This document shows positions 15,081 to 22,918 of a stretch of 45,217 bases of DNA, piece after piece. The stretch's first letter is position 1. Each line of letters opens with the position of its first letter. Under the pieces are notes generated by a model, which searched no databases, was not told the DNA's origin, and saw nothing but the letters and a program-made list of their open reading frames with translations. The DNA comes from Verrucomicrobiota bacterium. Lineage in GTDB: Bacteria > Chlamydiota > Chlamydiia > Chlamydiales > 2-12-FULL-49-11. The DNA is taken from NCBI GenBank assembly GCA_018240105.1, contig JAFEGE010000063.1, positions 1-45,217 on the forward strand, given 5' to 3'. The position numbers and the translations under genes were made by a program.

Positions 15081-17072
15081 GTGTTTCAGTTGGAGACCCC
15101 TTTTTCCCCTAGAGGCGATCAGCCCCAGGCGATAGACAAGCTTGTCCATGGGCTACAAAATGGGAAGAAACGCCAGGTCCTCTTAGGAATTACCGGCTCT
15201 GGTAAAACCTTTACCATGGCCTGCGTCATTGAAAAGCACCAGCGCCCAACCCTCATTTTAGCTCACAATAAAACCCTGGCCGCCCAGCTCTACCAAGAAT
15301 TTAAGCACTTTTTTCCTAAAAACGCTGTTGAATATTTTGTCTCCTACTACGACTACTACCAGCCAGAGGCGTACATCCCTCGGACTGACACCTACATTGA
15401 AAAGGACCTTGCCATCAATGATCGTATCGAGAGGATGCGCCTCTCTGCCACAAAATCGCTTCTAGAGCGCGAAGATGTGATCGTGATTGCCTCCGTCTCT
15501 TGCATATATGGCCTTGGCGCCCCTGAGTACTACGCTAAGATGGTAGCGGCTCTTGCTGTAGACAAGGAGATGAACCGCGATGACCTTCTCTTTCACTTTG
15601 TCCAGCTTCACTATAAGCGTAACGATATGGAGCTTGTCCGGAGCGCCTTTCGTGTGCGGGGTGATATTGTAGAGATTGTCCCAGGCTATGAGACCGAGAT
15701 CGGTTATCGGATCGAATTCTTTGGTAACAAGATTGAGCGCCTCTCTGAGATTGACCCTCTTACAGGCAGAGTCCATCGCAGACTCGACCGTTTAAATATC
15801 TATCCCGCCTCACACTTTGTGACCCCCGATGATGTCCGCTTCCAAGCGATCCAATCGATAGAGGCTGAACTAGAAGAGCGCATCCAGTACTTCCAGGAGA
15901 ATAATGGCCTTTTAGAGGAAGAACGCATCCGCCAGAGGACGAAGTATGACCTAGAGATGATCCGCGAGATCGGCTTCTGTAAGGGGATTGAAAACTACTC
16001 GCGCCACTTCTCTGAGCGCCTTCCTGGCGAGCCCCCGTCCTGCCTTATCGACTACTTTCCAAAGGACTACCTTCTTATCGTAGATGAGTCGCACCAGACA
16101 ATCCCCCAAATCCACGCCATGTACGCAGGCGATAAATCACGCAAAGATACCCTCATTAGCTACGGCTTTAGACTCCCCTCCGCCTACGACAACCGCCCCC
16201 TCAAATTCGCAGAGTTCTACACCAAGATAGATAACGTAGTCTATGTCTCAGCAACCCCCGCAGCTTTTGAGCTACGCGAAGCAGATGGTGAATACGTCGA
16301 GCAAATCATCCGCCCGACAGGCCTCTTAGACCCTGTCGCCGAAGTGCGCAAGGGAGAGCTCCAAGTCGACGACTGTATCGCCGAGATCCAAAAAGAGAGG
16401 GAAAAAGGCGGCAAAATCCTTGTCACAACTCTTACCAAAAAACTTGCCGAAGACCTATCCTCCTACCTTAAAGAGGTTGGCGTCCGTGCCAAATACCTCC
16501 ACTCCGATATCGATACCTTAGAGCGTATCCAAATTATCAAAGAGCTCCGCGAAGATAAGTTCGATGTCTTAGTCGGCATTAACCTCCTCCGCGAAGGGCT
16601 CGATATCCCTGAAGTCTCCCTCGTCGCCATCTTAGATGCCGATAAAGAGGGCTTCCTTCGCTCTGAAACAGCCCTTATCCAAACCTGCGGTCGAGCCGCC
16701 CGAAACGCCTCCGGCCGCGTTATCTTTTACGCCGATAAGATGACAAGCGCTCTCAAAGCCTGCCTTGCCACGACCACTCGCCGCCGCCAAATCCAAGAGG
16801 CGTACAACAAAGAGCACAACATCATCCCCACAACCGTTAAGAAAAAGGCCAACGAAAACCTCCTCGAAACCTTCGGCGTCGCTCCCGCCAAAAATGAAGA
16901 AGAAGAGGAAGCCGAAACACTACCCCCCAAAAAGGTCGCTAAAAAGATCAAAGAGCTCGAAATGCTCATGAAAAAAGCCGCCAAAGAGATGCGCTTTGAA
17001 GAAGCCGCCTCGCTCCGCGATGAGATGAAGCGCTATGTGGCGCTCCAGCTCCTAGAAGATGAACCTCTTTAG
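15081..17072 (+). CDS. uvrB: Excinuclease ABC subunit B (UvrB)
   Basis: A 663-residue, full-length UvrB, the damage-verification helicase of nucleotide excision repair that works with UvrA and UvrC. The start is GTG, supported by GGGAGG 6 bases upstream. LLGITGSGKTFTMA (about 34-47) is Walker A. YFVSYYDYYQPEAYIPRTDTYIEKD (about 87-111) is the diagnostic beta-hairpin that probes damaged DNA. LLIVDESHQT is Walker B, and the helicase motifs GINLLREGLDIPEVSLVAI and QTCGRAARNASGRV are intact. The C-terminal UVR domain (KEMRFEEAASLRDEMKRY), which contacts UvrC, is present. It is co-transcribed with tyrP copy 2 (2-base gap). No uvrA or uvrC is in the window. Confidence 0.97.
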   Translation: MFQLETPFSPRGDQPQAIDKLVHGLQNGKKRQVLLGITGSGKTFTMACVIEKHQRPTLILAHNKTLAAQLYQEFKHFFPKNAVEYFVSYYDYYQPEAYIPRTDTYIEKDLAINDRIERMRLSATKSLLEREDVIVIASVSCIYGLGAPEYYAKMVAALAVDKEMNRDDLLFHFVQLHYKRNDMELVRSAFRVRGDIVEIVPGYETEIGYRIEFFGNKIERLSEIDPLTGRVHRRLDRLNIYPASHFVTPDDVRFQAIQSIEAELEERIQYFQENNGLLEEERIRQRTKYDLEMIREIGFCKGIENYSRHFSERLPGEPPSCLIDYFPKDYLLIVDESHQTIPQIHAMYAGDKSRKDTLISYGFRLPSAYDNRPLKFAEFYTKIDNVVYVSATPAAFELREADGEYVEQIIRPTGLLDPVAEVRKGELQVDDCIAEIQKEREKGGKILVTTLTKKLAEDLSSYLKEVGVRAKYLHSDIDTLERIQIIKELREDKFDVLVGINLLREGLDIPEVSLVAILDADKEGFLRSETALIQTCGRAARNASGRVIFYADKMTSALKACLATTTRRRQIQEAYNKEHNIIPTTVKKKANENLLETFGVAPAKNEEEEEAETLPPKKVAKKIKELEMLMKKAAKEMRFEEAASLRDEMKRYVALQLLEDEPL

Positions 17073-17122
17073 GATGAGCCGCTTTTTAGCTGGATTTTAT
17101 AAGACGCGATTATATAAAAAAA

Positions 17123-17144
17123 TAGGCCCCTAAAAAGGGGCCTA
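17123..17144 (-). terminator. Intrinsic terminator of the coiled-coil protein gene
   Basis: TAGGCCCC (17123-17130) and GGGGCCTA (17137-17144) form a perfect 8-bp GC-rich stem with a 6-base loop. On the minus strand it is followed directly by a run of 7 T. It lies about 40 bases beyond the stop at 17184. The plus-strand side lacks a T-run, so it mainly serves the minus-strand gene, although the stem may also slow uvrB transcripts. Confidence 0.85.
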
Positions 17145-17183
17145 ACGCTATCTTCTAATTGAACCTTAGGAAGTAGCTTAAAA

Positions 17184-18062
17184 CTAACCCGTAACAACGC
17201 GCCAGAGATGTGCTATCCGGCCTGTTGGTTGATCTGCTAGAGCTGCATCACGCTCAGCTACTGCTGCATCACGCTCAGCTACTGCTGCATCACGCTCAGC
17301 TACTGCTGCATCACGCTCAACTACTACTGCATCACACTCAGCTACTGCTGCATCACGCTCAGCTACTACTGCATCACGCTCAGCTACTACTGCATCACGC
17401 TCAGCTACTACTGCACCTAGAGCTGCAACGGTCTCTTTCACTGCAAATTCTGCTGTACCGGCTCTTCTAGCTAATTGAGCTGCTTCATACATCTGGCCTA
17501 GCTCTTTTCTGGCAGCTTTGATTTGAAGCTTATGCTCTTTTTGCATCTGCTTGCTCTGACGAGAAATTTCCATCACAGCGCTCGCGGCTTTTGCTTCAGG
17601 AGAAGCCATTAAAACTGCTCTTGCTGCTTCTTCTTCTTTCATTAAAGAACCCATTGCAGATTTGCGTGCATTAAAAGCATCTTCGTCCTGTCTTTTTACT
17701 GTTACAACAGGCCTTCTTGACGCTCTTACTAGACTACTTACTTGCTCTGGACTCATATTTCCAAAAGGAAGAGCAACAATTGCATCGCGACGAGCTCCGA
17801 TTCCTGCAACCAAACTATTTAAGGGAGCAAAAGGATTGGCACGGCGTGTAAATACTGCTCTTGCCAAGCAGATGATAAGTACAACCGGGGCTAATAAAGC
17901 CAAGGCAACTTTACTTCTATAGAAAGAACTAGGAGAAGCATCTGGAGAAACTCTAATGGACTCAACGAGACGGCCTTCCCAAGTTGTTTTTGCCGCTACT
18001 GGCGCAGCTACTGCAACAGCTACAGCTGTAACAGGTGTTGTTGGTGTTACTGGTGGTGTCAT
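17184..18062 (-). CDS. Membrane protein with heptad tandem-repeat coiled coil
   Basis: A 292-residue protein of unknown function. Residues 1-25 are Pro/Thr then Ala/Val-rich without charges. A hydrophobic segment at about 49-69 (KVALALLAPVVLIICLARAVF) is a likely transmembrane helix flanked by basic residues. After a basic middle region (100-205, helix-rich), residues ~216-278 are nine near-identical heptads of the AVVAERD/AAVAERD type. The 7-residue period with hydrophobic A/V and charged E/R/D positions is a textbook coiled coil. The tail is RIAHLWRVVTG. AAGAGG lies 4 bases before the ATG. It has its own promoter (18122-18151) and terminator, so it is a monocistronic unit. It may be a secreted inclusion-membrane-type or structural protein; the sequence does not prove this. 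Confidence 0.8.
   Translation of the reverse strand: MTPPVTPTTPVTAVAVAVAAPVAAKTTWEGRLVESIRVSPDASPSSFYRSKVALALLAPVVLIICLARAVFTRRANPFAPLNSLVAGIGARRDAIVALPFGNMSPEQVSSLVRASRRPVVTVKRQDEDAFNARKSAMGSLMKEEEAARAVLMASPEAKAASAVMEISRQSKQMQKEHKLQIKAARKELGQMYEAAQLARRAGTAEFAVKETVAALGAVVAERDAVVAERDAVVAERDAAVAECDAVVVERDAAVAERDAAVAERDAAVAERDAALADQPTGRIAHLWRVVTG
17229..17414. repeat. 21-bp tandem repeat inside coding sequence
   Basis: About nine head-to-tail copies of a 21-base unit (plus-strand phase GCATCACGCTCAGCTACTGC and variants) encode the seven-residue repeat of the coiled-coil protein. Copies differ by only one or two bases, mostly CTACTGCTG versus CTACTACTG, and one unit has a CAC change giving Cys in place of Arg. 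Such homogeneity implies recent expansion or ongoing conversion, so copy number may vary between strains. It is in frame, so length changes keep the protein open. Confidence 0.9.
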
Positions 18063-18121
18063 AAAACCTCTTATTTTTTTATTTTATTTGTTTGCGTAAC
18101 TTGGTTCTTTTTACGATATAA

Positions 18122-18151
18122 ATTATATATTCATAATTCACATAAAGTCAA
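18122..18151 (-). promoter_or_regulatory. Consensus-like promoter of the coiled-coil protein gene
   Basis: On the minus strand, TTGACT (18151-18146) and TATAAT (18127-18122) are 18 bases apart in strongly AT-rich DNA. This predicts a transcript start about 50 bases before the ATG at 18062. It is the best sigma-70 match seen in the window. Confidence 0.65.
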
Positions 18152-18320
18152 CGTTAAAACTTGATTATATGGTAATTAAAAAATGATTATTATTAATTAA
18201 AATAATAAGCACTTTGATTTGCGCTTTTTTACAATATTACCTAGACAAAATGCATGAGAGAAATTTGAATTTTTACAGATCATTTTTGGCGATAGAGCGA
18301 AGCTTTTGTGCATTAAAATT

Positions 18321-18869
18321 TTAAAACAAGATGCCCATGGAGAGAAGGAGTGGCACTTGGAGTCCTTCGGGGGCGGCAGAGAGCTTATCAGTGTAGTAGC
18401 GGACCATACGAAGGTCGAAGGCAAGGCCAAAAGAGCCCCCTATTTCAAGGCCTATGCCAATAAAATTTTGAAAGAGAAGGCGAGGTGAGAGGCTCCCTTG
18501 GAAGAGAAGGGCTGGCCCGAGGGTGCTCACCTCTATATAGGGATGTAAAAGAGGGAGGGAGATCGGCCAAAATTTTGAGGAGAGGAAGAGGCACGAGGTG
18601 TAGAGCTCTTTTTGCTGCTGGTTCCAGAGACCCACCGTTGCCCCTGCATGAAAAGAAGCGAAGGGGGCGCCACCTACTTGCTGCTCGTAGAAGAGCATAT
18701 AGCCTTTATCGATAGCGGCCTCTTCCCCTTGCATAAACTTGGGGGTGTAGGGCGGGGTAAAGTTTATTTGCCCCTTCTCATAGAAGGAGAGAGAGAGCTT
18801 TCTTTGGGCGCTGTAAAGCGGCAGAAAGAAGATAGAGAGGCTTATAATGCCTATTAAACGAGTAAACAC
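18321..18869 (-). CDS. Predicted envelope beta-barrel-like protein
   Basis: A 182-residue protein. Residues 1-21 (GTG start, MFTRLIGIISLSIFFLPLYSA) form a signal peptide. The rest alternates as expected of membrane beta-strands: ASFHAGATVGLW, HPYIEVSTLGPALLF, LLFQNFIGIGLEIGGSFGLAFDLRMVRYY. The last resembles the closing strands of PagL/acyloxyacyl-hydrolase-like lipid A deacylases, but the catalytic His-Ser pair (HxSN) is not seen (RYYTD here), so that identification is only tentative. The protein ends in Phe, as many outer-membrane proteins do. The GTG is supported by AGGAGG 8-9 bases upstream, and the gene overlaps the end of the cyclo-ligase gene by 16 bases, so it is the last gene of a five-gene operon. 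Confidence 0.7.
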   Translation of the reverse strand: MFTRLIGIISLSIFFLPLYSAQRKLSLSFYEKGQINFTPPYTPKFMQGEEAAIDKGYMLFYEQQVGGAPFASFHAGATVGLWNQQQKELYTSCLFLSSKFWPISLPLLHPYIEVSTLGPALLFQGSLSPRLLFQNFIGIGLEIGGSFGLAFDLRMVRYYTDKLSAAPEGLQVPLLLSMGILF

Positions 18870-19387
18870 TCTTGTACCCTCCTATCGTGGCTCTCTTGTG
18901 GTAAGGATTTTTTTGAATATTGCTCTTTGAAGCCGATACCGATGGTATAGGCCTCTGGATGGTTTAAGAGAAATCTGTCGTAGCAGCCTTTGCCGTGACC
19001 AATTCTGGCGCCGGTTGGATCAAAGGCAAGCCCTGGGACTAAAATGCAATCTAGCTGGTGTCGTTCTATCTTTTGGCCCCCTTTTTTGGCCTCGTGGACG
19101 ATAAGGGTATCGCCTCCTTCCCACTTTGCTAGAAAGAGGGTTTTGTGGGAAGCAATATAGCTATTTACTAAAGAGAGATCGATTTCGTAAGAGAAGCTCT
19201 CAAAGGAGAGGATGTGCGAGAAGGGGGCAATCTTTGGCTTTAGACTCTCTAAAAGAGCTTTACTTGCCTCCTCTCGCCTCTCTCTCGGAAGTGCCTTCAA
19301 GAGCTTTAGATAATGCTCTCGAAGCTCACTCTTCTGTAGGGATACCTTTTTGGTATGTGATTTTTCTAAGGAAATTGCCGTCTCCAT
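18854..19387 (-). CDS. ygfA: 5-formyltetrahydrofolate cyclo-ligase
   Basis: A protein of 177 residues from ATG 19387, matching the usual family size. It converts 5-formyl-THF to methenyl-THF with ATP, feeding the folate pool that ThyX also draws on. LQKSELREHYLKLLKAL is the N-terminal basic helix. LDCILVPGLAFDPTGARIGHGKGCYDRFL is the diagnostic motif, with the substrate and ATP-binding GhGkGyYDr loop. The end HDRRVQECLLV matches the family's late H/D motif. The start overlaps the preceding MORN lipoprotein gene by 62 bases and has no clear Shine-Dalgarno, so a slightly different start is possible. In Chlamydia, as I recall, ygfA lies next to recA; here recA is about 7 kb away. Confidence 0.9.
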   Translation of the reverse strand: METAISLEKSHTKKVSLQKSELREHYLKLLKALPRERREEASKALLESLKPKIAPFSHILSFESFSYEIDLSLVNSYIASHKTLFLAKWEGGDTLIVHEAKKGGQKIERHQLDCILVPGLAFDPTGARIGHGKGCYDRFLLNHPEAYTIGIGFKEQYSKKSLPQESHDRRVQECLLV

Positions 19388-20594
19388 CAAACAAGCTTGC
19401 GCGCCCACTACCATCAATAATACGCGAGGTAGGGCTCGTCTCACCACGTTTGAAATATTTACCTTGTTGTAACTTGTCGCTCTCATACTCTTCAACCAAC
19501 ATAAGAGAGCCGTCTGTATACCAGCTAAGGGCCATCCCCTGCTTTTTATTATGAGAGACCTCTTTTTCACTCTCAAGCACACCGCTTGGATACCATGTGC
19601 GGACAGTGCCGTGGATCTCATCGTCCTGCCACTGGATGTAAAGCATAGGCTGAGGCTCTTCACCCTTCACCTTATCGTAATAGCACCACTCCTCGCCCTC
19701 TTTTTGTCCATCATGGATATGGTAGAGACTCTCTACAGAGCCGTTATCACGATAAACCTTAATGGTTCCCTCTACAGAACCATTTCGTATCTCCTCTTCA
19801 AGGCGTAAAATCCCCTTCTCAAAAGAGGGCTTTACACCGTAACCTTGGGAGATTGTCTGGACGATATCTTCAGAGCCATCCCAATAGGTCGCAGAGAGAA
19901 GCTTACCATTTTTAAACTCCTCTTCTTTGCGAGGAGACTCCTTGCTTCCAGCAAAAAAGGCTCGCCCCTCTTTCACCCCTAAATGGTAGTTGGTCTCACC
20001 AAGAGGGTTCCCCTCTTTAGAAAAAAGACGAAGCGTCCCCTCTATCTTATCTTGCTGGTAAGGAATAATTTTAGCTAAGGTACCATTTGGATAGTAGTAG
20101 CGAGAGGGTCCCTCTAGCTCTCCTTTATTGTAAGTAATCTCTGCAAGTAGCCGTCCTTCCTCATCATAGACGAAGTTTTTGCTATCAAAGACAAAGGTTG
20201 CTTGCGCCTCTGGCGTGATATCGCCTATCCCCTCGATAACAACCGCTACCATCCGTAGATTGCCATTCTCATACCACTCCTTATAGACACCGTTAGCTCT
20301 TCCGCCGACAGTCTCTAAATATTGATAAACACCACCGTTTGGGTGATAAGTTGTCAGGCGCGACTCGTTTTTACCTTCGCTATTTTTTCTATAGACCCGG
20401 GTCACCTTTTCATACGGCTGTGGCTGTAGAAAGTCGTTTTTTTGTAACTGGCTAATTCTATCAGGACTGCTAATCGTCTCTTGAAAGCCATTTTTATCGA
20501 TAAGATGGATCGTTGCAATCTCATCCCCCTGCTTCTTGTAGCTACAAGCTGTGAGAAGGATCATCGCTGTTAAAATAAAGGCTCTCTTACGCAT
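19326..20594 (-). CDS. MORN-variant repeat lipoprotein (YwqK-like)
   Basis: A protein of about 422 residues starting at MRKRAFILTAMILLTACSYKK. LTAC is a classical lipobox, so it is a predicted lipoprotein. Most of the mature protein is a series of ~25-residue repeats with the pattern Y.NG.L..e..Y..g...G....y (for example GELEGPSRYYYPNGTL, KEGRAFFAGS, GTVRTWYPSGVLESEKEV). This is the MORN-2/YwqK variant family, sometimes annotated as a toxin-antitoxin antitoxin but without evidence of such a role here. AAGGGAG precedes the ATG. The start overlaps the preceding GspM-like gene by 8 bases, and its end overlaps ygfA. Lipoprotein export together with the GspL/GspM-like partners may mean a role in the secretion apparatus; this is inference. 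Confidence 0.8.
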   Translation of the reverse strand: MRKRAFILTAMILLTACSYKKQGDEIATIHLIDKNGFQETISSPDRISQLQKNDFLQPQPYEKVTRVYRKNSEGKNESRLTTYHPNGGVYQYLETVGGRANGVYKEWYENGNLRMVAVVIEGIGDITPEAQATFVFDSKNFVYDEEGRLLAEITYNKGELEGPSRYYYPNGTLAKIIPYQQDKIEGTLRLFSKEGNPLGETNYHLGVKEGRAFFAGSKESPRKEEEFKNGKLLSATYWDGSEDIVQTISQGYGVKPSFEKGILRLEEEIRNGSVEGTIKVYRDNGSVESLYHIHDGQKEGEEWCYYDKVKGEEPQPMLYIQWQDDEIHGTVRTWYPSGVLESEKEVSHNKKQGMALSWYTDGSLMLVEEYESDKLQQGKYFKRGETSPTSRIIDGSGRASLFDGDGNFLRKITYQKGIPTEE

Positions 20595-21264
20595 GGGGCT
20601 CCCTTTGGACAATTTCAAAATCTACGAGAAAGACGGCTCCCCCCTCTTTAGGGGTAAGCGTAAATTTCTTAAAAAACAGCTCTGGACGTCTCTCTTCCGG
20701 TGTAAAGCAACCTATTTTCTTTCCCTCTACAAGGGCTAAAAGGTGTTGTAAATCTTCGTAGGAGATCTCGACTGGATGGAGAAGTCCCCATGTCATTTCG
20801 AGATAATCGCGCTCTGCTTTTTCTGTTAGCTTTACAAAGGAGAGGCTATTTTGCTCACTCTTTAAAAAGCTATGTCTCTTCTCAATAGGCGTGTACTCTG
20901 TATGCGTTTCGCTTAAGAGTCTCTCTAGAAGATCTGTATCTTTTTGTAAAAAGTAAAGCGGTTTTACATGATGCTCTAAGTATTCTGTATCAGAGCCTTT
21001 ATAGTTTTGGAGAAAAAGAGCCTTTTTCTCCTCTCTTTTAGAAAAAGACTTCCCCTTCAACTCTAAAGTCACAAGAGAGGCTTTCATTGCCTCTCTATTT
21101 TGCCAGAGAGAAGCGGCATAGATCGTAAATAAAAAAATAAGCATGCCACTATAGAGAGCTCCTAAAAAGACCATCTTTTCACTCATAAGCCAATTAGGGC
21201 TCATAAGCTTTGTCTTTAGCTCTTTAATTTGCTCTTTTAAGAACATACGTTGCTTGGTAAGCAT
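20587..21264 (-). CDS. GspM-like bitopic inner-membrane protein
   Basis: A protein of about 225 residues. A short basic cytoplasmic segment (about 1-30) is followed by one transmembrane helix (FLGALYSGMLIFLFTIYAASL), then a ~170-residue periplasmic part. This is the plan of GspM/PilO-type assembly-platform proteins. Primary sequence similarity is not obvious, so the call rests on topology plus position directly after a GspL-like gene, with which it overlaps by 41 bases. The ATG at 21264 has AAGG 5 bases upstream; an in-frame GTG lies two codons earlier. It overlaps the MORN lipoprotein downstream (ATGCGTAA). Chlamydiae encode a reduced type II secretion system whose GspL/GspM partners are not well defined. 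The family assignment is an inference. Confidence 0.6.
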   Translation of the reverse strand: MLTKQRMFLKEQIKELKTKLMSPNWLMSEKMVFLGALYSGMLIFLFTIYAASLWQNREAMKASLVTLELKGKSFSKREEKKALFLQNYKGSDTEYLEHHVKPLYFLQKDTDLLERLLSETHTEYTPIEKRHSFLKSEQNSLSFVKLTEKAERDYLEMTWGLLHPVEISYEDLQHLLALVEGKKIGCFTPEERRPELFFKKFTLTPKEGGAVFLVDFEIVQREPHA

Positions 21265-22732
21265 GGCCACCTTTTTTAATGAATGTAAAGCTCTCTATCT
21301 CCTTAGAGGCGGAGAATTTTTTAAGAGTCTCGTTTGCCACCTCTTCTGTCGGAGCAGAAAAAGTGATCAGCAAAAGCGGCTTCTCCTCCATAGTAAAGGC
21401 AAGCTCTTGAAGAGAGACCGTCTCTCCAAAAGCTTTAAGGGCCTTTGGAAGGGTTGGATAAAGGGAGAAGGGGTCTATCAAGTTTTCATCACGCGGCACT
21501 TTTGCCTCTGTTTTTAAGAAGCGGTCTATCGCCGTTTTATAGCCTTTAGCCGATAAGAAAACCCCCTCCACTTCAGGATAGTTACTCTTTTTTTCGCCTT
21601 GGACCAGAGCTTTTTCATAGAAATTGCCTCGAAGGGACCTATTTTCTTTTGCAAAGTAAAGAGTTGTCGCAAGGATAGCTAACCCAAAGGAGCAGATAGA
21701 TGTAAGATAAAACTTTTTAAGTTTATGTTTGCTCGTAGAGACCGATTTTTCTGCAGCAAAAACCCCTTGCCGAAACTGTACACTTTCATCTCCCTCACCA
21801 GCCTGCAAAGCAAGCCCTATTTCGATTGCGTAAGAGAGGAGCTTTTCATTCTCATAGGTTAAATGCGGGGTTGGAGAGACTCTTTTTAACGGCATCTCTC
21901 TTTGGCTTGCAACCAAAAAGGCGCCGATATGGGGATGTCCGGTAAATAGAATATCGATCGGCTCTCCTACTTCTTTTTGGCGCTTGATCGCCATAAGGGT
22001 GCGATAAACCTCTTTCCTTATTAAAGAGATCAGCATCACGAGCGGAGTCTCCTCGCCCTGCTCTCGCTCCATCTCCTCTTCTAAAAAAAGTGCCTCATCC
22101 TCAGGTAGCTCCTCATATTCGGTTAAAATCGCCTCTCTTAGAGTTGTAACCCCTGAAGCCAACGTATACTGCTTCTCGATCTCCCCTTTTTCTAGATAGA
22201 CAATATGGATCTTTTCAAGGCCGACATGAAAGAGAATCTCCTTTTCACTTTTGCTTCCAAAGCGCCTTGCGAAACTTTTAAGTGCTAAGGGAACGGAAAA
22301 GACGCTGTCGGGATCAAGTCCAAAAGATTGCATCTTCTCAACGTGACCCTCTAAAGATTCATTTAGGAAGCTATAGAGCGTGATTTTGGTGCCCGTTTTG
22401 CCAACCTTTATAACAGGGAAAGTTGTTCCATACTCCTCCTCAAAAGGCAAGACCCCCTCTAACTGGAAAGGAAGCGCTTTAGCAAGAAGGGCCCTCTTCT
22501 TTATGGGAAGCTCTAGCTTACGGAGAAAAACTTCCTCTCCTAAAAGAGCTGATACAAGGGTCACACTCTCTAAAGAGCCGGTTTTTTTGATAAATATTTT
22601 TTTAAATTCCTCAAGAGAGGCTGGATCTTCACTGCAAGCTTCTATTGCCTCTATAACGAGCCTTTTGCCCTTGCATTGTATGAGAGCCCCTTTAAGTAGC
22701 TCACCGTCGGTATGAAGTCCAAGTATATACAT
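21224..22732 (-). CDS. GspL/PilM-PilN-like secretion platform protein
   Basis: A 502-residue protein. Residues 1-320 fit an actin-like (PilM/GspL cytoplasmic) fold: MYILGLHTDGELLKGALIQ at the start, LRKLELPIKKRALLAKALPF, then LFHVGLEKIHIVYLEKGEI as a nucleotide-fold strand pair. AIEIGLALQ followed by VQFRQGVFA (about 302-326) resembles the GspL/PilN linker, and one transmembrane helix follows at about 341-361. The remaining ~140 residues would be the periplasmic ferredoxin-like domain. GspL couples the GspE ATPase to the inner-membrane platform of type II secretion. The GspM-like gene follows with an overlap. The ATG lies 14 bases after an AAGGAG that belongs to the palindromic element at 22744-22911; the spacing is longer than ideal. 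Confidence 0.65.
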   Translation of the reverse strand: MYILGLHTDGELLKGALIQCKGKRLVIEAIEACSEDPASLEEFKKIFIKKTGSLESVTLVSALLGEEVFLRKLELPIKKRALLAKALPFQLEGVLPFEEEYGTTFPVIKVGKTGTKITLYSFLNESLEGHVEKMQSFGLDPDSVFSVPLALKSFARRFGSKSEKEILFHVGLEKIHIVYLEKGEIEKQYTLASGVTTLREAILTEYEELPEDEALFLEEEMEREQGEETPLVMLISLIRKEVYRTLMAIKRQKEVGEPIDILFTGHPHIGAFLVASQREMPLKRVSPTPHLTYENEKLLSYAIEIGLALQAGEGDESVQFRQGVFAAEKSVSTSKHKLKKFYLTSICSFGLAILATTLYFAKENRSLRGNFYEKALVQGEKKSNYPEVEGVFLSAKGYKTAIDRFLKTEAKVPRDENLIDPFSLYPTLPKALKAFGETVSLQELAFTMEEKPLLLITFSAPTEEVANETLKKFSASKEIESFTFIKKGGHAYQATYVLKRAN

Positions 22733-22743
22733 GAATAGTAACT

Positions 22744-22911
22744 ATACTCCTTCCACTTTAAAGTTGTATAAATTTCTGCCTCAGCATCCTAGATTTTAAA
22801 GTCATCTGTATCGCTAAACTTTTTAAGTTTAGCCACTTCGATGACACTCTTCTACTTTAAACTCTGGGCGCTACGCTTGAAATTTATACAACTTTCAAGC
22901 GGGCAGAGTAT
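22744..22911. repeat. Palindromic dispersed element, family A copy 1
   Basis: This 168-bp intergenic element has terminal arms that read as inverted copies of each other (ATACTC at the left, GAGTAT at the right). A 16-base perfect subterminal inverted match (AAGTTGTATAAATTTC) lies in the arms, and a central perfect hairpin GCTAAACTT-TTT-AAGTTTAGC at 22813-22833. A second, diverged copy with the same length, ends and central hairpin is at 40323-40492. It fills almost all of the space between the divergent gspL-like and yggT genes. The layout resembles a MITE or a large REP/BIME-type palindrome. Confidence 0.85.
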
Positions 22912-22918
22912 CTATATC

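Noticed and set aside
17229..17414. Possible CRISPR array
   Set aside because: The repeats are contiguous 21-bp units without spacers and lie in frame within a coding sequence.
17210..17470. Open frame on the plus strand with repeated HHAQLLL units
   Set aside because: It is the antisense reading of the 21-bp tandem repeat; the minus-strand gene has promoter, ribosome-binding site and terminator.
19388..19663. Long N-terminal extension of the formyl-THF cyclo-ligase frame
   Set aside because: It reads through the MORN lipoprotein gene in another frame and lacks family similarity; the protein from 19387 has the normal length.
22841..22918. Longer yggT start at 22841
   Set aside because: The extra residues are encoded by the palindromic element and do not resemble the YggT family; ATG 22919 fits.
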